A stretch of 64,000 bases of DNA. Source: JOPF136 sp963773835. GTDB lineage: Bacteria > Acidobacteriota > Terriglobia > Acidiferrales > UBA7541. This document shows, piece after piece, positions 36,001 to 42,995 of the stretch. Made by a program: the position numbers and the translations under genes. The stretch is taken from positions 1,240,001 through 1,304,000 of the forward strand of contig CAVZCQ010000001.1 of the NCBI GenBank assembly GCA_963773835.1. The letters run 5' to 3'. Below the pieces are notes generated by a model, which saw only the letters and a program-made list of their open reading frames with translations, was not told the DNA's origin and did no database searches. How positions within the stretch are numbered: position 1 is the first letter of the stretch; each line of letters begins with the position of its first letter.

Positions 36001-36468
36001 CTTTCCGACCCGCAAATCATTCAGGAAATATTCGCCATCACCGGCGGCCTATGGAGCTCGCCGGCCTACTGGAATAACACGCTCTACTATTGGAGCAATC
36101 ACGATACGCTGCAGGCCTTTCCGCTGACCAACGGGCAGATGCCCACTTCGGCGACGTCTTCTTCCAGTTTTAGTGTGGGATTTCCGGGAGCGACCCCGGC
36201 GGTCTCCTCGAACGGCGCCACCAACGGCATCCTCTGGGCCATTGATTCAACGAATTACGGCCCGCCGTATCAGCCGACTGCGCTTCCCGCGGTGCTGCAT
36301 GCGTTCGATCCCACGAATGTGGCCAACGAATTCTGGAACTCGACCATGGCGGCGAACGGCCGCGACAAGGCCGGCCAGGCAGTGAAATTCACGGTGCCGA
36401 CCATCGCCAACGGAAAGGTGTATATCGGCACGGAGACCGAGCTGGACGTTTATGGCCCCCTGCCTTGA
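30037..36468 (+). CDS. Giant secreted protein: N-modules, thirteen He_PIG, Big_2-like, PQQ-like beta-propeller
   Basis: 2143 residues, ATG start with GAGAGGAG six bases upstream. A signal peptide (LVPALLGLVSLLAPANVQG) leads into N-module copy 1 (about 28-233), ten He_PIG repeats (235-1065), N-module copy 2 (1068-1270), three more He_PIG repeats (1271-1520), a bacterial Ig-like group 2 type domain (1525-1620; AVATVDATGLAT) and a C-terminal beta-propeller of about 520 residues. The propeller starts GVLTQHNDIGRTGQNLNET and contains VVYVATQGDNVYAFDA and similar blades typical of PQQ-like repeat proteins. The scaffold is shared with the two genes before it, but the DUF4038 head is replaced. Whether the propeller binds a cofactor, a metal or a glycan is open; it may be purely adhesive. 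Confidence 0.82.
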   Translation: MRVRRLRIWGLVPALLGLVSLLAPANVQGSGAAFVQATATTTPGTAKTLSLSFPANTTAGNLIVVAFDYTSGAAPSLVSDSQGNVFAPVGNQLSSPGGALTRVYYANTITGGPDTVTVTLTANSSWIEVYLAEYTGIDPVNPIDAQAGASGSASAVSSGTATTSVSGDVIFGYCVGDWNCKVGSGFSARSTFDGNLIEDKVAGAAGSYAATGTANNGWAMQMVALKAASGTMGAPPVITSPTSASGTVGTAFSYQIAATNSPTSYGATGLPAGLSVNSGTGLISGTPTTTGTSTVTLSATNSAGTGNATLTLTINPAPPVITSATTASGTVGIAFSYQITATNTPTSYGATGLPAGLSVNSANGLISGTPTAAGTSMVTLSATNAGGTGNATLTLTVNPAPPVITSGTTATGTVGIAFSYQITATNTPTSYGATGLPAGLSVNSANGLISGTPTAAGTSRVTLSATNAGGTGNATLTLTVNPAPPVITSGTTATGTVGIAFSYQITATNTPTSYGATGLPAGLSVDTTLGLISGTPTSAGTSMVTLSATNSTGTGNATLTLTINPVPPVITSATTASGTVGIAFSYQITATNTPTSYGATGLPAGLSVNSASGLISGTPTAAGTSMVTLSATNAGGTGNATLTLTVSPAPPVITSATTASGTVGIAFSYQIAATNSPTSYGATGLPAGLSVNSASGLISGTPTAAGTSMVTLSATNAGGTGNATLTLTINNPPPPVITSSTMATGTVGIAFSYQITATNSPASFGATGLPAGLSVNSASGLISGTPTATGTSMVTLSATNAGGTGNATLTLTINPPPPVITGSTSANGTVGSDFNYLITATNSPTSYGATGLPAGLSVDSTIGLISGQPTAAGTFMVTLSATNAGGTGNATLTLTITPAPPVISSATTASGTVGSAFSYQITATNAPTSYGAAGLPAGLSVNSASGLISGTPTAAATSTVALSATNSGGTGNATLTLTISNPPPPVITSASSASGTVGGAFSYQITATNSPTSYGATGLPGGLSVSTSSGLISGTPTSSGTSTVTLSATNAGGTGNATLTLTIAVAVPAAFVQATAATTPGTAKTVSLSFPANTTAGNLIVVAFDYTSGAAPSSVNDTQGNVFAPVGNQLSSPGGALSRVYYANTIKGGADTVTVTLTANSSWIELYLAEYTGIDPVNPIDAQAGASGKGGAVSSGTATTSVSGDVIFGYCVGDWNCTVGSGFSARSTFDGNLIEDKVAGAAGSYAATGTANNGWAMQMVALKAASGTVGAPPVITSATSATGTVGTAFSYQITATNSPTSYGATGLPAGLSVNSASGLISGTPTSTGTSSVALSATNSAGTGNATLTLTVNNPPPPVITSATSASGTVGSHFSYQITATNSPTSYGATGLPAGLSVNTANGLISGTPTATGTSMVTLSATNAGGTGNATLTLTVNNPPPPVITSATTASGTVAVAFSYQITATNSPTSYGATGLPAGLSVNSASGLISGTPTTMGTSTVTLSATNAGGTGNAALTLTINAVTLVTIVVSPQNAIIEDPGGSPSTQAYTATGYFADGSWQDLTASVVWTSTNTAVATVDATGLATSAALPGSQSAGYTSITATSGTIHGVSILSVANHTGNGFAGVLTQHNDIGRTGQNLNETVLTPALVSNTATFGKKFSQPVSGYIFGQPLYVPNVTIPGKGTHNVVYVATQGDNVYAFDADSNTGANSTPLWQVSMIDSVNHGATPGETTLNFSSQCTDVVPQVGITSTPVIDPSTNTMYVEAVSVETNGAAIHRLHALDITTGSERPQSPVVITATVPGTGDGGTTVTFNPLLQMNRPGLLLVNGVVYLGYASHCDILQYHGWLFAYDATSLSQLSVFNTSPNKGEAGIWMSGNGIAADSQANIFTVTGNGNFESTGPVVDFGDTIFRMNLNTGTLKVDDYFTPFDQNNMYVTDDDLGSGGILLLPDQPGNHPHELVGGGKGGAIYLVDRDQMTIGNQHYCSNCLSDPQIIQEIFAITGGLWSSPAYWNNTLYYWSNHDTLQAFPLTNGQMPTSATSSSSFSVGFPGATPAVSSNGATNGILWAIDSTNYGPPYQPTALPAVLHAFDPTNVANEFWNSTMAANGRDKAGQAVKFTVPTIANGKVYIGTETELDVYGPLP
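30739..33228 (+). repeat. Ten tandem He_PIG repeats (about 249-bp units)
   Basis: Ten in-frame units. Units 3 and 4 (starting about 31245 and 31494, spacing 249 bases) are almost identical along their length; the clearest difference in the translation is one Met to Arg change (GTSMVTL versus GTSRVTL). Such identity at synonymous positions indicates a very recent duplication. Three more units occur at about 33850-34596. Confidence 0.85.
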
Positions 36469-36657
36469 CGTAGCGGCTGCCCGTGCCTGGTTCGACAGAG
36501 CATGGCAGCCAACAGTCATTTGACCGCGCCGAAAACGATGTTTCCCAGAGTTTGCTCGCTCCAGCACCGATTCTGGGCGATACTCGCTGATTCCCGTGCG
36601 CGCGCGGCCTAGTACGTTTCGCTTCCCAATCCGTCCTTATCAGGCAGGAGGGTATTT

Positions 36658-38727
36658 ATGAGTCCAGCGGCGCAGGTCTGGCGCGCGGCCATTCTTCTGG
36701 CTTCGGCTGTGATCACGTTGTGCCTGGCGGCTGTTCCGGCGGCGGCGCAGGTTCTTGAGAGCGATGACCTCTCACGCTTCCGGTCAGTGGGCGCCGTGGA
36801 GCTTTCGCCCGATGGGCAGCACATCGCCTATACGGTCCTGATGCGCGACCTACCCAAGAGGTCGTACCCGCAAGTTTGGGTCCTGGACGTCGGCACAGGT
36901 AAATCCACGCGACTGGGCGGCAGGCAGAAGCGCACTGCGGGGCCCAGATGGTCGCCGGATGGCAAATGGATCGCCTACACCGGCGGCGAGGGCGATGAGA
37001 CAGGGTTGCATGTTTCACGCCCTGACGGAAGCGGCGACGTATTTCTCGCCCTCGTCCCTGGCTCGAATTCCCCGTTGCCCGGGCAGGGCGAGAGCGTTGC
37101 CTGGTCCCCGGACGCAAAACAGATCGCGTTCGTTGCTGCGGCGCTCGGGCCGGAAACTGCGGAAGTCAACGGGGACCCTATGGTCATCAGGCGCTATCTC
37201 TATAGACCCACGGCCAGCGAGGGTTTTAAGCGCTTCAACGACAACCGGCGCCTGCACATTTTTGCCGTGACCCTGGACACGCCCAAAGTCCGCCAGCTGA
37301 CCACGGGAGACTACGACGAGCATTCGATTGACTGGTCGCCCGACGGCTCCGAGATCCTTTTCGTATCGAACCGCGAGCCCAATTCCGATGAATTTTTCAA
37401 TTATGACGTTTTTGCCCTGAAACTCGCGGACGGCTCCATCCGCAGGCTCACCGCCACGGAGAGCAACGAATATGCTCCCCGCTGGTCCCCAGATGGGAAG
37501 CACATCGCCTACTCCGCCACCAGGCGCGGGTTGACGGACCGTGAGACCACCATGGAAGACACCCACGTCTGGGTGATGGACTCCGACGGCTTGAATCGCC
37601 GGGAGATTGGTTCGGTCATAGACGACCGGCAAGGCCACCCGCAGTGGTCGCCCGATGGTGCCGCCGTTTATTTCACCACTCAGGAACGCGGTTGCGTGCG
37701 CCTGATTCGCCTCCCCATTTCCGGCGGCGCGCCCCAAACCGTCGTGGGGGACCGCGGCGTGGTAGGGAATTGGTCAGTGGGGGCAGGCGGCGCTGTCGCG
37801 TATGCCTTCGAATCTCCTCGGGACATGTCGGAGCTGTATTTCAAGCCCGGAGCGGGGCCCGCGAAACAGCTCACCGGCCTGAATGCGGAGCTGCTGCAGG
37901 GCAAACAGTTGGGCGAAGTGGAGGCCTTTCAATTCGAGTCCAACGACCACAAGTTCGAGATCGAGGCTTTCCTCACCAAACCGGTCGGCATGACGCCCGA
38001 TTCCAGGCATCCGCTGATAGTCAGCCTCCACGGTGGCCCGCACGGCCAGAGCGGCCCCGCCTTCAATTTCAAGAACCAGGTCTATGCCGGCCACGGCTGG
38101 GCGGTTTTGGAGGTGAATTACCGCGGTTCGACCGGCTACGGCCAGAAATTCGCCGACGCGGTGTTCCGCGACCAGGATGGTGACGAGGCCCAGGACGTCC
38201 TCTACGCGGTCAGCGCGGCAGTGCGCCGCTATCTGTGGATTGACCGCGAGCGCATGGGCATTGAGGGCGGCAGCTATGGTGGCCAACTCACCGAATGGCT
38301 GATTACACAGACCAACGAGTTCAAAGCCGCCATCCCTCTCGCCGGTATCGCCAACCTCATCAGCTACAACTACACGACCTATTACAACCAGTATGAGGAG
38401 ATGGAGTTCGGTGAATTCCTCCATCAGGACAACCTGATGGAACTGGCCTGGCAACGCTCCCCGCTCCGGCACGTTGCCGCAGTGCACACCCCGACCCTGA
38501 TTCTGCACGGCGAAAACGACAATGATGTGCCCATATCCGAGGCGGAGCAGTTTTTCATCGCGCTCAAGGATGTCGGCGTCGAGACGGTCTTCGTTCGCTA
38601 CCGCCGCGAAGGCCACGGCCTCGCGGAAATTCCCCATATCATGGATTCCATCAAACGTTCCATCGACTGGTACGAAAAGCACTTTCCGGCGCGGGGCAGC
38701 GGGAACATTACAAACGTGCAGCCCTGA
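36658..38727 (+). CDS. S9 family serine peptidase (prolyl oligopeptidase / acylaminoacyl-peptidase type)
   Basis: 689 residues with a Sec signal peptide (LLASAVITLCLAAVPAAAQ), so probably periplasmic. The N-terminal half is a WD40/PD40-like propeller with repeated WSPDGxxIAY motifs (at least five), which gates access in this family. The C-terminal alpha/beta hydrolase has the catalytic triad: Ser539 in GGSYGG, Asp621 in HGENDNDVP and His653 in REGHG. The oxyanion region HGGPHGQ is also present. A good ribosome binding site (GGCAGGAGGG) precedes the ATG. It hydrolyses peptides or acyl-peptides and is probably involved in peptide nutrition; nothing links it functionally to its neighbours. Confidence 0.9.
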   Translation: MSPAAQVWRAAILLASAVITLCLAAVPAAAQVLESDDLSRFRSVGAVELSPDGQHIAYTVLMRDLPKRSYPQVWVLDVGTGKSTRLGGRQKRTAGPRWSPDGKWIAYTGGEGDETGLHVSRPDGSGDVFLALVPGSNSPLPGQGESVAWSPDAKQIAFVAAALGPETAEVNGDPMVIRRYLYRPTASEGFKRFNDNRRLHIFAVTLDTPKVRQLTTGDYDEHSIDWSPDGSEILFVSNREPNSDEFFNYDVFALKLADGSIRRLTATESNEYAPRWSPDGKHIAYSATRRGLTDRETTMEDTHVWVMDSDGLNRREIGSVIDDRQGHPQWSPDGAAVYFTTQERGCVRLIRLPISGGAPQTVVGDRGVVGNWSVGAGGAVAYAFESPRDMSELYFKPGAGPAKQLTGLNAELLQGKQLGEVEAFQFESNDHKFEIEAFLTKPVGMTPDSRHPLIVSLHGGPHGQSGPAFNFKNQVYAGHGWAVLEVNYRGSTGYGQKFADAVFRDQDGDEAQDVLYAVSAAVRRYLWIDRERMGIEGGSYGGQLTEWLITQTNEFKAAIPLAGIANLISYNYTTYYNQYEEMEFGEFLHQDNLMELAWQRSPLRHVAAVHTPTLILHGENDNDVPISEAEQFFIALKDVGVETVFVRYRREGHGLAEIPHIMDSIKRSIDWYEKHFPARGSGNITNVQP

Positions 38728-38847
38728 TCCCCGCGGATTGTGAATCAGCCGCTGCACGAACACCGGCCTTCACTCTCATAACCCCCGAATCGCACATCCG
38801 GCCGCCGCACTGGCAATTCTGGGTGTCGCTTCCGTCGCCGGACTTCC

Positions 38848-39597
38848 TCAGGAGGCAGGCTTTGCTGGTGGGTTCTCGGGATCCTTCAGGCTGTGCAGCA
38901 CGGCCGCGATTCTCCTCGCGGTCTTATCCGTTTGCGTGTCTCCCGTGTTTTCGGCGGAGAGGTACGCCTGGTTGATCCCATCCACGTATTCCACTGGCGC
39001 CTTGGAAAATTTGGCATCTGCGTCCTTCAGCTTTGCGCCGTGGCACGCCAGGTACCCTTCCACGAAGCCCAATTTCGTCGAAGCGTCCGCATCCTGCCAG
39101 TACCGGCCGTCGTAAACCGCCTGGTCGGCCGGCGGAGGCATTGCCGCTTTGTAGGCAGGCAATGGCGCGTCCGTCCCTGCGCCGCGCACCGCATCCAGGG
39201 CTTCGCTCACCGTTTGCTTTTGTCGCGTCGCGTCTGCCAGGAAATACTTATTCACGTCGTCGACATAGTTTTGTATCTCTTTGTTGAACAGACCATCGCC
39301 GTGGTATTCGGAAATGTAGCAATCCTGGTAGCCAGCGATGACGCCGGTCTGTTCCTGGCCGTAAAGCATCAGCCACCAATCCCCGTCGTAGACAGGTCCT
39401 GCTTTGGGCGCCCCCTCCGCCTGCGCCGGTGGAGCGTTCACGGGAGCCTGCCGCGCCCTGGCAGGGACGCAGGGAGACCCGACCAGCGCCATCGCCAGCA
39501 AGAGCAACCAGAGCCCCGCGAATCCGGGAGTGGTCCCGGACGGCACTCCTCCGCGGCCGTGAACGATTTGTCGCAATCTCGTCGAAGTAGCGGGCAT
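38848..39597 (-). CDS. Secreted protein of unknown function with an internal duplication
   Basis: 249 residues. The ATG at 39597 is preceded by AAGGACGA on the minus strand and opens a basic stretch followed by a hydrophobic segment (LWLLLLAMALVGSPC), a signal peptide or possibly a lipoprotein signal. The mature part has two related units: the first contains VYDGDWW, GVIAGYQDCY and YVDDVNKYF; the second contains VYDGRYW, GFVEGYLACHG and YVDGINQAYL. Each has one Cys at the same place, so a structural disulfide or heme or metal ligand pair is possible. I do not recognise the family. It is convergent with the S9 peptidase gene and divergent from the polysaccharide export genes. Confidence 0.7.
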   Translation of the reverse strand: MPATSTRLRQIVHGRGGVPSGTTPGFAGLWLLLLAMALVGSPCVPARARQAPVNAPPAQAEGAPKAGPVYDGDWWLMLYGQEQTGVIAGYQDCYISEYHGDGLFNKEIQNYVDDVNKYFLADATRQKQTVSEALDAVRGAGTDAPLPAYKAAMPPPADQAVYDGRYWQDADASTKLGFVEGYLACHGAKLKDADAKFSKAPVEYVDGINQAYLSAENTGDTQTDKTARRIAAVLHSLKDPENPPAKPAS

Positions 39598-40244
39598 CAA
39601 GACTCGTCCTTGCTGACCGAAATTTCTTTTCGCATGAATCAAATCCAAATCACAACATACATTTGGCCATTCCCGAATGCAACCGGTGCTCAGATTTGCC
39701 TCACTCCGCTTATCGTCGCCGCGCCAGCACCTAGCGCCCTTCCACCACGATCCATCGCGCTCGACCTCGCTCAATTTTCTGACACTATCTTCGTCTTCCG
39801 GCAGCAAGCGGCCCGCTCCCCCTCGCTTCTCAATATGTAAAAGTCCTTTTACATTCCATTCAATAACCCCTCGGCTCGCCCAATCGAGCGTACCCCGGGG
39901 CGCCGTCGCCGTAGACCGCATCATATTGACATTACAGCACTTAGCTGACCACCGCGTACCCGCTCTTTACGCCCTCGGTTGGCTCCTGAACTGCACACTG
40001 GTTCCTGGCTCTCCGATGCTGCAGGCCCGCCCGTCTGGGCGCGCACCGGGAACCTGTTAGAATTGGACAGGAACTGAGGAAGGCTTCCACGCTCTGTGTT
40101 ACGGACCGAGAAAGTCGAGCCAGCCGTTACCTGGGCCGGACGCGGCATTCATTCCTATAGACGTCAGCCGCCTTCCCGGCCACCGCCGAAGTCGGAGCGT
40201 TCTCGCGTTTTGGCCGGGATTTTGTCAGAGGGAGGTCGAATCGC
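39598..40244. other. 647-base divergent intergenic region
   Basis: Lies between the minus-strand secreted protein gene and the plus-strand co-polymerase gene. The open frames that cross it have no family features and are extensions of real genes or shadows. It carries a perfect palindrome at 39835-39854 and a TTGACA hexamer at 39926-39931 without a convincing -10 partner. Confidence 0.5.
39835..39854. promoter_or_regulatory. Perfect 20-base palindrome, candidate operator
   Basis: ATGTAAAAG (39835-39843) and CTTTTACAT (39846-39854) are exact complements around a TC spacer. The site is AT-rich within a GC-rich region and lies between divergent genes; no T-run follows, so a dimeric regulator site is more likely than a terminator. 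Confidence 0.45.
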
Positions 40245-41837
40245 TTGACCGAAGAAACTGAGGATTTAAGGGAAAGCTTAGCCCAGGTCTGGCGCGTGTC
40301 GAAGCGGCGCCGGTGGTGGATCCTTTCCACTTTCGGCATCGTTACTTTTTCTGCTGTCCTGCTTTCTTACATTTTGCCTGCGGAGTACCGCTCGGACGCC
40401 ACCATCCTCGTTGAACAGCAGCAGGTTCCTGAACAGTACGTCACTCCCACCTCCACCACGGACTTGCTCCAGGTCCTGCAGCCGATGACCCAGGATATTC
40501 TTTCGCGTGCCCGGCTTCTCAAGATCATTGACGACCTCGGCCTCTATCCCTCGGAAAAGAAGCGCCTCGGTCCCGACGAACTCGTGCAGTTCATGCGCAA
40601 GAATATCATCATCGAACCTCTGGTCGCCGATACTGAACGGCGCAAAGCCAATGCCTTCAAGATTTCCTACGTCGGCGCCACTGCTCATGCGGCTCAGGGA
40701 GTCGTCAGCCGGCTCACTTCCTTGTTTATCGAGGAAAACTTGAAGTTGCAGGGAATTCAGGCCAGCGGCACCACCAGCTTCCTGGAGGGCCAGCTCAACG
40801 CCGCCCGCACCACCCTCGAGGAGCAGGAGAAGCGTCTTCGCGATTTCAAAATGCAATATCTCGGCGAATTGCCGGACCAGCAGCAAGCCAACCTGCAAGT
40901 CCTTTCCACCATTCAGATGCAACTGCAATCCACCGAGGCTTCTGTGGCTCGCGCACGTCAGCAGCAGGTTTACCTTGAGTCCCTCCTCGCGCAGTACCGC
41001 AGCCTCGGCCCCAAGTCCGATGCAAACTCCCCGGGTGTCAATCGCGTCGCCTTGGTCGAAAAGCAATTGGCCGACCTGCGCGCCAAGCGCGCCGAGCTCG
41101 TCGCCCAGTACACCCTCCAGCATCCCGACGTGATTGCCATCGACCGCCAGATTGTGCAGACCCAGGATCTCCTGGCCCTCCTCAAGAGAAACCAGAAAGC
41201 CGCCGGAGCGGAAGCCGCCACGGAATCCGCTTCCACCCAGATTACGGACGCCGACGACCCTGCTACCGCCCAGCTCAAAAGCCAGCTCAAGGCCAATCAG
41301 GTGGAGATTTCCAACGGCATGGCTGAGGAGAAGCAGCTCCAGGCCCGCATCGCGGAATACCAGCACCGGCTCAATGAGACCCCGGTCCGTGAGCAACAGC
41401 TTGCCGAGTTGCTGCGCGACTACACTCTCGCCCAGAAAAACTACAATGACCTCGAGGGCAAGCGCACCCAATCCGCGCTGGCCACCAGCCTCGTCCAGAG
41501 TCAGCAGGGCGAGCAGTTCCGCATCGTGGACCCGGCCAGTTTACCCACCAGGCCTTACAGCCCGGATCGCCGCAAGATGGGCCTGATGGGCGCCGTGCTG
41601 GGACTCGCCCTGGGGGCCGCCTTGGCCTTGGTCCTGGAGACGAAGGAAACGGTCTTTCATACCGACAAGGAAGTCAGCCGCTTCTTCGACCTTCCCTTTG
41701 TCCTCGGCGTGCCGCTGCTCCGGAATCCCTCGGAGGAAAAGCGCAGATCCCGCATTCGAGTCCTCGAATGGGCTGGGGGCACTCTATTGGTCACAGCGGT
41801 TCTTGCCGTGGAGGCGTTCGTTCTTTGGCAGCGCTAG
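40245..41837 (+). CDS. Wzz/GumC-like polysaccharide chain-length co-polymerase
   Basis: 530 residues. A TTG start is supported by GGAGGT nine bases upstream. After a cytoplasmic N-terminus comes the first membrane helix (residues about 26-46, WWILSTFGIVTFSAVLLSYIL), then a Wzz-type domain (EYRSDATILVEQQ), long coiled-coil regions (about 170-400), the GNVR-like segment EQQLAELLRDYTLAQKNYNDL and a Pro-rich approach to the second helix (RPYSPDRRKMGLMGAVLGLA). It regulates chain length and export of exopolysaccharide with the downstream ATPase. A third hydrophobic helix at the extreme C-terminus (about 508-528) is unusual for the family. The tyrosine-kinase part is a separate gene here, as in Gram-positive CpsC/CpsD pairs. 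Confidence 0.85.
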   Translation: MTEETEDLRESLAQVWRVSKRRRWWILSTFGIVTFSAVLLSYILPAEYRSDATILVEQQQVPEQYVTPTSTTDLLQVLQPMTQDILSRARLLKIIDDLGLYPSEKKRLGPDELVQFMRKNIIIEPLVADTERRKANAFKISYVGATAHAAQGVVSRLTSLFIEENLKLQGIQASGTTSFLEGQLNAARTTLEEQEKRLRDFKMQYLGELPDQQQANLQVLSTIQMQLQSTEASVARARQQQVYLESLLAQYRSLGPKSDANSPGVNRVALVEKQLADLRAKRAELVAQYTLQHPDVIAIDRQIVQTQDLLALLKRNQKAAGAEAATESASTQITDADDPATAQLKSQLKANQVEISNGMAEEKQLQARIAEYQHRLNETPVREQQLAELLRDYTLAQKNYNDLEGKRTQSALATSLVQSQQGEQFRIVDPASLPTRPYSPDRRKMGLMGAVLGLALGAALALVLETKETVFHTDKEVSRFFDLPFVLGVPLLRNPSEEKRRSRIRVLEWAGGTLLVTAVLAVEAFVLWQR

Positions 41838-41993
41838 AATGGCCTTGAGACTTATCACCCATTTCCGTTCCGCCGTGATGCGTCGTCTCGACGGATCGAA
41901 ACACTCGGTCCCAGGGCATGCCCCGGGAGGGCAAAATTCCGTGTCCGCAATTCTTTCGCCGAGGTTGCATGGAAATCCTTGCGGAGTCTCATC

Positions 41994-42836
41994 GTGAGCC
42001 GCCTCTACGACGCATTGCGCAAGGTTGAGGAACAGAGCAGGGAAGCCACCAGCAACCCCGCAAAGGCCGTGGTTGCCGCTCCCCCTCCCAGACATCCGGA
42101 CCAGCTCCTCTCCGTTCCCTCCATCCCCGCTCGCATCGGCTCCGATAGCCGCATCATCGTTTCCAGTGATCCGAGCAGCCCCGGATCGGAAAGATTCCGC
42201 CTTATTCGCATGGCTCTTCGCAATGCTGCCGGAGGGAAGCTCCCCAGGGTCCTGCTCATCACTAGCCCGCTTCCCAAGGATGGCAAATCAACTGTTGCCC
42301 TAAACCTGGCCGCTTCGCTTTCCGAGGGGGGCAAGTACAAGATACTTCTGATGGAGGCGGATCTCCATCGCCCTTCCATTTTGGAGACTCTCGGTCTCGA
42401 CTGGATGCCCGGATTGAGTGAGCTTATCCAGGGTGGTGAAGTGCCCTCTGCCGTGATCCGCCGCATCGAGCCGTTGGATTTCTATCTGATGTCGGCCGGG
42501 CATTCCTCCGAAAATCCATCGGAGCAGTTTCAGGGGGATAAGTTCAACGCCCTCCTCCAGGATCTCAAGTCCAGCTTTGACTGCATTCTCGTGGACTGCC
42601 CGCCCGCTTTTCCCCTGGCTGACGTCGTGGCTCTGAAATCGAAGGCGGATGGGGTCCTGCTCGTCGCCCGCGCGGGAACCACGCCTCGCGAATCCATCCG
42701 AGAAACGATTCGATTGTTCCAGCCCGGAAAAGTCCTGGGCCTCATCCTCAATGCCGAAGAAGAGGTGAATCAGATTTACGCCAGGTACTACTACCGGAAG
42801 AATTCGTCCGATTCCTCCGGGCGCGCAAGCGATTAG
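41994..42836 (+). CDS. CpsD/Wzc-type BY-kinase (tyrosine autokinase ATPase) of exopolysaccharide export
   Basis: 280 residues. The GTG at 41994 gives the usual MSRLYDALRK opening and has a GGAG box eight bases upstream; an in-frame TTG at 41979 is less likely. Walker A is SPLPKDGKSTVALNLA, Walker A' is ILLMEADLHRP and Walker B is CILVDCPP, the triad of bacterial tyrosine kinases. The C-terminus holds a short tyrosine cluster (QIYARYYYRKN), the usual autophosphorylation site. It should act with the co-polymerase encoded 156 bases upstream to control polymer length and secretion. Note Glu in place of the first Asp of the A' motif (EAD instead of DAD or DSD). Confidence 0.87.
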   Translation: MSRLYDALRKVEEQSREATSNPAKAVVAAPPPRHPDQLLSVPSIPARIGSDSRIIVSSDPSSPGSERFRLIRMALRNAAGGKLPRVLLITSPLPKDGKSTVALNLAASLSEGGKYKILLMEADLHRPSILETLGLDWMPGLSELIQGGEVPSAVIRRIEPLDFYLMSAGHSSENPSEQFQGDKFNALLQDLKSSFDCILVDCPPAFPLADVVALKSKADGVLLVARAGTTPRESIRETIRLFQPGKVLGLILNAEEEVNQIYARYYYRKNSSDSSGRASD

Positions 42837-42995
42837 CGCCGCCTACCCCGCACCCGCTTCCAGGATTCACGATTTGTTCCGCCGCATCTCGTAATTCCGG
42901 ATTGCTCTCCTGACCCCATTGGTCCAAACTCATTCCCTGGATGTGCGCTCGTTTTCCGGCGCAAGCGCAGCGGCGGACAGGGGAAGGAGGTACGG

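Noticed and set aside
38727..39924. Longer form (358 residues) of the secreted protein gene at 38848
   Set aside because: The extra 109 residues have no conserved character and precede the signal peptide; ATG 39597 with AAGGA upstream is the natural start.
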